The notes under the pieces were generated by a model, which made no database searches, had not been told where the DNA came from, and saw only the letters and a list, made by a program, of their open reading frames with translations. Below are positions 1 through 4,233 of a stretch of DNA of 5,996 bases, piece after piece; the stretch's first letter is position 1; each line of letters starts with the position of its first letter. Position numbers and translations under genes: made by a program. Origin of the DNA: DASZGI01 sp035938995 (lineage in GTDB: Bacteria; Actinomycetota; Actinomycetes; Streptomycetales; Catenulisporaceae); NCBI RefSeq assembly GCF_035938995.1, contig NZ_DASZGI010000402.1, positions 1-5,996 on the forward strand, given 5' to 3'.

Positions 1-662
1 CCGCCCCACGCGTTGTACGCCTGCCAGGTCGTGACACCGGCGACGAGGATGACCCGCCCGGCCGTCTCGGTCGAACGAACCGTGATCGGCACATACCGCT
101 GCCCGACACCGTTCGAAGCGACCAACTTGATCAGATAATCGCCCTCCGGCCAACCCTTCGTATCAACCGTCAGCGAAGGCTTCCACTGGCACTCGACGGT
201 GTTGGTCGCCCGATCGATCGTCTGCGCGGTCTGGAGCGCGCCGGGCGTCGGCGGCGACTGCCACTGCTCGCGTGCTCCCGCGCCGCCGTAGTAGCCGATG
301 CGATAAGCGGTCGCGGTGAACTGCGGCGCGGTGGTGGAGACGTAAAGCTTGAACGGCTGTCCGGAGGTCACTGAGACCTGGTCCGCGTATCCCTGGATGG
401 CGTTCTGAGGGCCGACGGCGGACCCACCGATCGCCCAACCAGGCGTGCCGGGCTTGGCATTCTCGGCGGCGACGTCGAATCCGGAGGCGGTCCCGGATGG
501 AGACACGGCGGTGGAAGCGGATGAACCGCTGGTCGCGGGCTCGACGTTGCTTCCGCCAGACGAAGTCGTGCACCCGGCGAGGAGCGCGGAACCGACGAAG
601 GTCAGCACTGCGCACACGATTCCGTGTAACCCCGTGATACGTAACCCAGTGTTACGTGCCAC
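1..662 (-). CDS. Secreted lipoprotein, N,N-dimethylformamidase beta-subunit-like family (N-terminal 220 residues, cut by window edge)
   Basis: Partial gene; the C-terminus lies beyond position 1. The GTG start at 660-662 is chosen because an AAGGAGG ribosome site lies 10 nt upstream and the first residues carry the basic n-region (R3, R8) of a signal peptide. A hydrophobic stretch (about 14-29) leads to the lipobox LLAGC with C31, so the protein is probably lipid-anchored on the outer face of the membrane. Residues 32-61 are a Ser/Thr/Gly-rich linker. From about 75 a beta-rich domain begins, with GWAIGG (75-80), YRIGYYGG (120-127), CQW (158-160) and GDYLIKL (174-180), ending in WQAYNAWG (213-220). 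From memory, this order is typical of actinobacterial proteins annotated as N,N-dimethylformamidase beta-subunit-like (DUF6605). Dimethylformamide hydrolysis is not shown and the substrate is unknown. Codons 7 and 12 are TTA. It is divergent from menG. Confidence 0.85.
   Translation of the reverse strand, partial: MARNTGLRITGLHGIVCAVLTFVGSALLAGCTTSSGGSNVEPATSGSSASTAVSPSGTASGFDVAAENAKPGTPGWAIGGSAVGPQNAIQGYADQVSVTSGQPFKLYVSTTAPQFTATAYRIGYYGGAGAREQWQSPPTPGALQTAQTIDRATNTVECQWKPSLTVDTKGWPEGDYLIKLVASNGVGQRYVPITVRSTETAGRVILVAGVTTWQAYNAWG
626..655. repeat. Tandem 15-bp palindromic repeat, operator-like
   Basis: Two adjacent 15-bp units on the plus strand, gtaaccccgtgatac (626-640) and gtaacccagtgttac (641-655), match at 13 of 15 positions. 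The second unit is a perfect inverted repeat when flanked: ACGTAAC (639-645) and GTTACGT (651-657) around a 5-nt spacer. The first unit is a degenerate version. The repeat lies in the first codons of the lipoprotein gene, giving the peptide repeat NTGLR/ITGLH, and 50-80 bp upstream of menG. It could bind a dimeric repressor acting on both divergent genes; which regulator, if any, is unknown. Confidence 0.5.
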
Positions 663-704
663 CGCCTGTGCCCCTCCTTCTCGCCGAGATGCCAGGATAG
701 GCCC
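663..704. promoter_or_regulatory. Divergent start region between the lipoprotein gene and menG
   Basis: Only 42 bp separate the two start codons. For the leftward gene, TATCCT (699-694, minus strand) fits a TANNNT -10 box and would give a leader of about 25 nt that carries AAGGAGG at 673-679. For menG, CAGGAT (693-698) lies exactly 6 nt before the ATG, which would suggest a leaderless or nearly leaderless mRNA; AGG at 699-701 is at best a weak ribosome site. The two -10 candidates overlap on opposite strands, so polymerases would compete. No convincing -35 box is visible for either, so this is tentative. Confidence 0.3.
673..679 (-). promoter_or_regulatory. Ribosome binding site of the lipoprotein gene
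   Basis: AAGGAGG on the minus strand is a near-perfect anti-16S match, 10 nt before the GTG at 662. It decides the start: the next in-frame GTG codons (residues 16 and 19) have no such site and would remove the charged n-region of the signal peptide. Confidence 0.75.
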
Positions 705-1400
705 ATGAGCAGAGCGTCCCTGGATAAGGAGCCGCATGAGGTCGCGGCGATGTTCGACGGCGTCGCGGAGCGCTACGACCTCACCAACGACGTACTGTCA
801 CTAGGTCAGACCAGACTGTGGCGGAATGCGGTTGCCGCGGCGGTCGACGCGAAGCCGGGCGAGCGGATCCTCGACCTGGCCGCCGGCACCGGAACCTCCT
901 CGACGCCCTTTGTCCAGGCCGGGGCGTCCGTGGTGGCCTGCGACTTCTCCCTCGGGATGCTGAAGGTGGGTCAGGCGCGCAATCCACACCTCGACTTCGT
1001 GGCGGCCGACGGGATGAAGCTGCCCTTCGCGGACGGCGTGTTCGACGCGGTGACCATCTCGTTCGGGCTGCGCAACATCGCGGACACCACGGCCGCGCTG
1101 CGCGAGTTGCGCCGGGTCACCAAGCCGGGCGGGCGGCTGCTCGTGTGCGAGTTCTCCCATCCGACCAACGGGCCGTTCCGCACCGTCTACCTCGAATACC
1201 TAATGCGCCTGCTGCCCGCGATCGCGAACAAGGTCGCCTCGAACCCGGACGCGTACGTCTACCTGGCGGAGTCGATCCGCGCCTGGCCGGACCAGCGCGG
1301 GCTGGCCACGCTCGTCAAGGCCTCGGGGTGGTCGCGCGTCGCCTACCGGAACTTGACCGGCGGGATCGTCGCGCTGCATAGGGCATACGCGGGCGCCTGA
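705..1400 (+). CDS. menG: Demethylmenaquinone methyltransferase (MenG/UbiE)
   Basis: Cytoplasmic or membrane-peripheral class I SAM-dependent methyltransferase of 231 residues, the usual family length. It would methylate demethylmenaquinone to menaquinone, the final step of menaquinone synthesis. Visible signatures are MFDGVAERYDLTN (16-28), typical of the UbiE N-terminus; SAM motif I ILDLAAGTGT (55-64); the acidic ribose-binding D80 after strand 2; ADGMKLPF (101-108); SFGLRNI (119-125), a UbiE/COQ5 signature; RRVTKPGGRLLVCEF (136-150); YLAESI (186-191); and the C-terminal GGIVALHRA (219-227). Actinobacteria generally use menaquinone rather than ubiquinone, so the menaquinone role is preferred. 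The ATG at 705 begins the conserved N-terminus and has only a weak upstream AGG. The gene is divergent from a lipoprotein gene and convergent with the putative mqnX. The family assignment is secure. Confidence 0.96.
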   Translation: MSRASLDKEPHEVAAMFDGVAERYDLTNDVLSLGQTRLWRNAVAAAVDAKPGERILDLAAGTGTSSTPFVQAGASVVACDFSLGMLKVGQARNPHLDFVAADGMKLPFADGVFDAVTISFGLRNIADTTAALRELRRVTKPGGRLLVCEFSHPTNGPFRTVYLEYLMRLLPAIANKVASNPDAYVYLAESIRAWPDQRGLATLVKASGWSRVAYRNLTGGIVALHRAYAGA

Positions 1401-1411
1401 TCAGGTCCAAT

Positions 1412-1434
1412 AATCAAGCACAGCAATCAAGCAC
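1412..1434. repeat. Short direct repeat between convergent stop codons
   Basis: AATCAAGCAC occurs at 1412-1421 and again at 1425-1434, a period of 13. The second copy covers the mqnX stop codon (1427-1429). The 26-bp gap between the menG and mqnX stops holds no obvious hairpin terminator, so transcripts of the two genes may overlap at their 3' ends. The repeat is probably a local duplication; no function is apparent. Confidence 0.6.
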
Positions 1435-2725
1435 GATGGGTGATGGTTCCGCCGAGGACTGTGGCGATGCACCGGTGCTTCTTCGCCGCGGCGGCGTCGA
1501 GCAGCGCGGCGTAGACGGCATCCGTGTCGACTGTGCCTAAAGCGGCATCCATCGACGCCTCAGCGGACTCGGAGAGGGCGAAGACCGCGAGGTCCGCGCG
1601 GGCGCCCTCCGCCAGCCGGCCCACATCGCCCAGGCCCATCGCCGCCGCGCCGCCGAGCGTGGCCGCCTCGACGATCCGGCGGTCGAGGTCCGCCGCCTGA
1701 TACCCCTGGTCGCGGGCGAGAGCGCGCAGCGCCGCCGCCTCCTCGAGCAGGTCGAGGGACGGGGAGGAGGCCAGCGAGTCCGTACCGATCGCGAACGGCG
1801 AGCCTTCGCGCAGGTAGGCCGCGATCGGAGGCTCCCCGGCCTGCAGGATCCGGTTCGAGCGCACGCACAGCGCCGCGTAGACGCCGCGGGTCCGCAGCAG
1901 TTCGCGGTCCTCGGCGTCGCAGTGCACGCAGTGCGCGGCGTGGACGTCCGGCCCCAGAGCGCCGATCTTGTCCAGGTAGCCCGCCGGGCTCAGGCCGCTG
2001 CCGCCGTCCCGGACCAGCTCCATCGCCTTGCCCGCTTCGGTCATGGACTGCGCGAACGGTCCCGTCCCGGACCAGACGTACTCGACCTCGGCCTGGGATT
2101 CGGCCACGTGAGTGTGCGTGCGCAGACCGCGCTCGCGGGCGATCGCGATGCAGTCCGCGAACACGGCGGTGGCGATCGTGTACGGGGTGTGTGGCGAGAC
2201 GCCCACGGTCCGACCGCCGGGCGCGCCGTCCAGGGCGGCGAGCATGCGTACGCGTCCGCCGTCCGACCAACTGCGCGCGTCCTCGAAGACCGCCTCGAGG
2301 TAGGAAATCCCGGCGATACCAGACCGCGCGGTGGGCACGAGCGCCTCAGGCTCGGTGACGATGTCCGCGACCGCCGTCGTGCCGCTCTTGAGCATCAGGT
2401 GCAGGCCGCGCCGGGTGGACTCCTGCCACATCTGCGAGGTGAAGGTCGGCCGCTTGGCGACCATCCGGCCGAGCCAGACCGGGAAGGGCGCGTCGAGCGA
2501 GTTGAGCTCCTCGAAGTCGGTGTACTGCAAGTGCGCGTGCGCGTTCACCAGCCCGGGCGTCAGCACGCCGGCCCAGGCTCGCTCGCGGACGTCCGGGTGG
2601 GCCGCGGCGAGGTCGGCGCGCGGGCCGACCGCGGCGATCCGGTCCCCGTCGACCAGGACGGCCCCGTCGGCGATCGCCTCGGCCGAGACGGGCAGGACTA
2701 TCGGCGCGCTGTGCAACATGAGCAT
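1427..2725 (-). CDS. mqnX: COG0402 amidohydrolase, probable 6-aminodeoxyfutalosine deaminase (MqnX)
   Basis: 432-residue cytoplasmic zinc-type deaminase of the amidohydrolase superfamily. Metal and catalytic residues are all present: HAH (H63, H65), H206 and E209 in HTHVAES, H265 in AHCVH, and D316 in GTDSLAS. SPHTPYT (177-183) is a substrate-loop motif. The spacing resembles that of SAH/thiomethyladenosine deaminases, with a longer segment between E209 and H265. An N-terminal beta-sandwich strand (about 1-58) and a C-terminal GARADLAVF (374-382) complete the usual fold. Several COG0402 enzymes from Acidothermus, Deinococcus and Nitratiruptor were shown to deaminate 6-aminodeoxyfutalosine to futalosine in menaquinone synthesis. 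The neighbouring menG supports that role here. Alternatives are an adenosine- or guanine-type deaminase or a chlorohydrolase-like enzyme. The ATG at 2725 is preferred for its leaderless-type promoter spacing; M3 is an alternative. L396 is encoded by TTA. Family confidence is high; substrate confidence is moderate. Confidence 0.85.
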   Translation of the reverse strand: MLMLHSAPIVLPVSAEAIADGAVLVDGDRIAAVGPRADLAAAHPDVRERAWAGVLTPGLVNAHAHLQYTDFEELNSLDAPFPVWLGRMVAKRPTFTSQMWQESTRRGLHLMLKSGTTAVADIVTEPEALVPTARSGIAGISYLEAVFEDARSWSDGGRVRMLAALDGAPGGRTVGVSPHTPYTIATAVFADCIAIARERGLRTHTHVAESQAEVEYVWSGTGPFAQSMTEAGKAMELVRDGGSGLSPAGYLDKIGALGPDVHAAHCVHCDAEDRELLRTRGVYAALCVRSNRILQAGEPPIAAYLREGSPFAIGTDSLASSPSLDLLEEAAALRALARDQGYQAADLDRRIVEAATLGGAAAMGLGDVGRLAEGARADLAVFALSESAEASMDAALGTVDTDAVYAALLDAAAAKKHRCIATVLGGTITHRA

Positions 2726-2731
2726 GGACCG

Positions 2732-2737
2732 AGCCTA
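2732..2737 (-). promoter_or_regulatory. Putative -10 box of mqnX, leaderless arrangement
   Basis: TAGGCT on the minus strand fits the actinobacterial TANNNT -10 pattern and ends exactly 6 nt before the ATG at 2725, so transcription would begin at or beside the start codon. No Shine-Dalgarno sequence of normal strength is seen upstream. mqnX needs its own promoter if the hairpin at 2793-2831 ends the upstream transcript. No clear -35 box is visible. Confidence 0.4.
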
Positions 2738-2792
2738 TCGAGCGCGATCGGGCGCGCACGCACGGTTGTCACCGGCTTGCCACATCCTCATG

Positions 2793-2831
2793 CGTTTCAT
2801 AGGCGACCGCGGCCCGGTCGCCTACGAAACG
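2793..2831 (-). terminator. Long hairpin at the end of the DUF1906 gene, probable rho-independent terminator
   Basis: Arms 2793-2809 and 2815-2831 are 17 bp long and surround a 5-nt loop. The only imperfect position (2799 with 2825) is A/C if read on the plus strand but a G-U pair in minus-strand RNA, so the stem is uninterrupted in the transcript that ends here. The 5' arm starts within the codons for the last three residues (H, V, S) and includes the TAG stop at 2822-2824. There is no U-run after the stem, which is common for GC-rich actinobacterial terminators. It would separate the DUF1906 gene from mqnX. Confidence 0.75.
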
Positions 2832-4057
2832 TGGAGGTCGAAGAAGTCCCGGTCGATGTTGATGCGCACGCCGCCGTAGGTCGCGTCCGCGCCGCCCTGG
2901 TACTGGTGAACCCTTAGGTGCGTCCACGAGCCGTTGGGTGTGGCGGCCGGGTCCGCGTCGGCGTTGCCGTTCCAGTTGGCTACGTCGATCACATCGGGCT
3001 CGGTGATCTTCCCCAAGTTGGCCACCAGGTCGGCGATGCCGCTATTTTCGCTGCTGTAAGCGGCCGAGCGGTACCCCTTCAGGTGGAGTTCGGCGGACCA
3101 GGCGGAAAGGAACGCCATAGCGGCGGCGCCCTCCGCGGCGGTCGAGTACGCCTCCATGTCGTAGTAGAGCACTGAGCCCGGGCCGAAGCCGAGCGCCGCC
3201 GCCTGAACGACTGCGTCGTCGGCGCTCTGTTTGCCCAAAACCGCAGGCGGGGTCTGGGTGAGCGAGTCCCAGGCGGCCTGCCAGCCGACGTACAGCGGCA
3301 TGAAGCGCCAGCCGGCCCGAGACTCGGCGCTGATCCACGACGCGGTCAGATTCGGCTGAGCGCAGGCCCGCTCGCTGCCGCCGATGTAGATGCCGATGGC
3401 CGTGAACGGCGAGGCGGGGGCGGTCCAGGCCGACATCTGGTCCGAGCTCGGCGCGGTGCAGGCGTCGAAGCCGACCCCGGTGATGACGCCGGTAGCGCCC
3501 GTGGGCAGCCCGCCGACATCCGGGGCCGGGAGGTCGGGTGCGGGCTCCACGACCGGGCTCGGCAGCTGCGCGGCGGAAAGGACCGCGACAACGGCGGACC
3601 GGTCATCGGCGCCGTACGACGCGGTGATCGAGACGCCGGGCGCTGTCGCGTCGATCTCCGCCGACGCCGGGCGGTCGACCGCCACGGTGCGTACAAAAGC
3701 GCCGCGCGGCGAGGAGACCGGTCGGATGAGGATCGCGCCGGTGCGCCGCCCGACCCCGCGGGCGGGGCAGTCCTGCTGCGTGCCGGGCGTACCGAGGTAG
3801 ATCGCATGCACGTCGAAGCGGATGCAGGCGGTCGGGTCCGTGGCCAGGTCCACGACGCGCCACCCGGTGGGAACGGCGAATCCGTGGCCGAGGTAGCCGA
3901 TGGTCTTGAATCCCGCCGCCGGACGGTCCGCTGTGCTGATCGGGTCCGTCAGGGAGCCGCCGCCGCGCGCGGTGACCACCACCGCCGCGGCGAGCAGCGC
4001 GCCCAACCCGGCGAGAGCGCCGATCCGCAGTCGGCGCGACCTGCGTGCACTCCCCAT
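2822..4057 (-). CDS. Exported or membrane-anchored protein with C-terminal DUF1906 (Rv2525c-like, glycoside-hydrolase-like) domain
   Basis: 411 residues. The N-terminus has a basic region (RRSRRLR, 5-11) and a hydrophobic stretch (about 13-30): a signal peptide or anchor. SRR at 7-9 hints at Tat export but the remaining Tat consensus is poor. Residues about 50-165 form a separate domain with GHGFAVPTGW (57-66), two cysteines (C78, C97) that could form a disulfide, and AIYLGTPG (85-92). A Pro-rich linker (about 167-187) precedes the DUF1906 domain (about 194-408): GFDAC (196-200), YIGG (224-227), LYVGWQ (255-260), YYDMEAY (298-304, acidic D300 and E302), HQYQGG (384-389) and DRDFF (402-406). 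The family has a GH25-lysozyme-like barrel and is linked to the cell envelope in mycobacteria, but its substrate is unsettled. The ATG at 4057 has GGGGGA close upstream. The phosphatase gene upstream reads the same way, but a hairpin separates them. Confidence 0.9.
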   Translation of the reverse strand: MGSARRSRRLRIGALAGLGALLAAAVVVTARGGGSLTDPISTADRPAAGFKTIGYLGHGFAVPTGWRVVDLATDPTACIRFDVHAIYLGTPGTQQDCPARGVGRRTGAILIRPVSSPRGAFVRTVAVDRPASAEIDATAPGVSITASYGADDRSAVVAVLSAAQLPSPVVEPAPDLPAPDVGGLPTGATGVITGVGFDACTAPSSDQMSAWTAPASPFTAIGIYIGGSERACAQPNLTASWISAESRAGWRFMPLYVGWQAAWDSLTQTPPAVLGKQSADDAVVQAAALGFGPGSVLYYDMEAYSTAAEGAAAMAFLSAWSAELHLKGYRSAAYSSENSGIADLVANLGKITEPDVIDVANWNGNADADPAATPNGSWTHLRVHQYQGGADATYGGVRINIDRDFFDLHVS

Positions 4058-4136
4058 CCGGTCCCCCAGTCACCCACTCAAGAGGTTGACCAACGAGCAG
4101 TCGATAAGCGGACGGTATCGGAGCCGGAACGCGAAA

Positions 4137-4175
4137 CGGTCCGTCGCCTCCGCACCGGGCGGACACGACGGACCG
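4137..4175 (-). terminator. Strong hairpin downstream of the phosphatase gene, probable terminator
   Basis: Arms CGGTCCGTCG (4137-4146) and CGACGGACCG (4166-4175) pair perfectly over 10 bp. Inside, TCCGC (4149-4153) pairs with GCGGA (4159-4163) around a 5-nt loop. Of the 2x2 internal loop, 4147 with 4165 becomes a G-U pair in minus-strand RNA. The stem is followed on the minus strand by UUU (4136-4134). It sits about 60 nt past the phosphatase stop and about 80 nt before the DUF1906 start, so it should end the first transcript. The rest of the 176-bp gap (4058-4233) holds no recognisable gene and no promoter I would defend. Confidence 0.7.
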
Positions 4176-4190
4176 AATGCACTAATACTT

Positions 4191-4217
4191 CAGATCAACA
4201 CACAGTCAGATCAACAC
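4191..4217. repeat. Short direct repeat past the phosphatase stop codon
   Basis: CAGATCAACAC occurs at 4191-4201 and 4207-4217, a period of 16. The same stretch contains a 7-bp inverted repeat, CACAGTC (4201-4207) and GACTGTG (4225-4231), with a 17-nt loop just past the stop codon (4234-4236). That stem is too weak to call a terminator beside the stronger hairpin at 4137-4175. No function is apparent. Confidence 0.55.
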
Positions 4218-4233
4218 CGCATCAGACTGTGCC

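Noticed and set aside
163..615. Minus-strand reading frame in a second frame within the lipoprotein gene
   Set aside because: The product is extremely Arg-rich, while the other frame gives a signal peptide, a lipobox and a recognisable domain.
1396..1405. Perfect palindrome CCTGATCAGG across the menG stop codon
   Set aside because: It has no loop, so it cannot form a stable RNA hairpin, and a 10-bp palindrome can occur by chance.
1922..2917. Plus-strand reading frame (331 codons) across the start of mqnX
   Set aside because: It overlaps two well-supported minus-strand genes, crosses their intergenic hairpin, and has an Arg/Val-rich product with no domain.
4086..4091. TTGACC as a plus-strand -35 box
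   Set aside because: There is no -10 match at 16-19 bp spacing and no plus-strand gene follows.
4102..4120. Inverted repeat CGATA ... TATCG upstream of the DUF1906 gene
   Set aside because: The arms are only 5 bp with a 9-nt spacer, and no promoter elements align with it.
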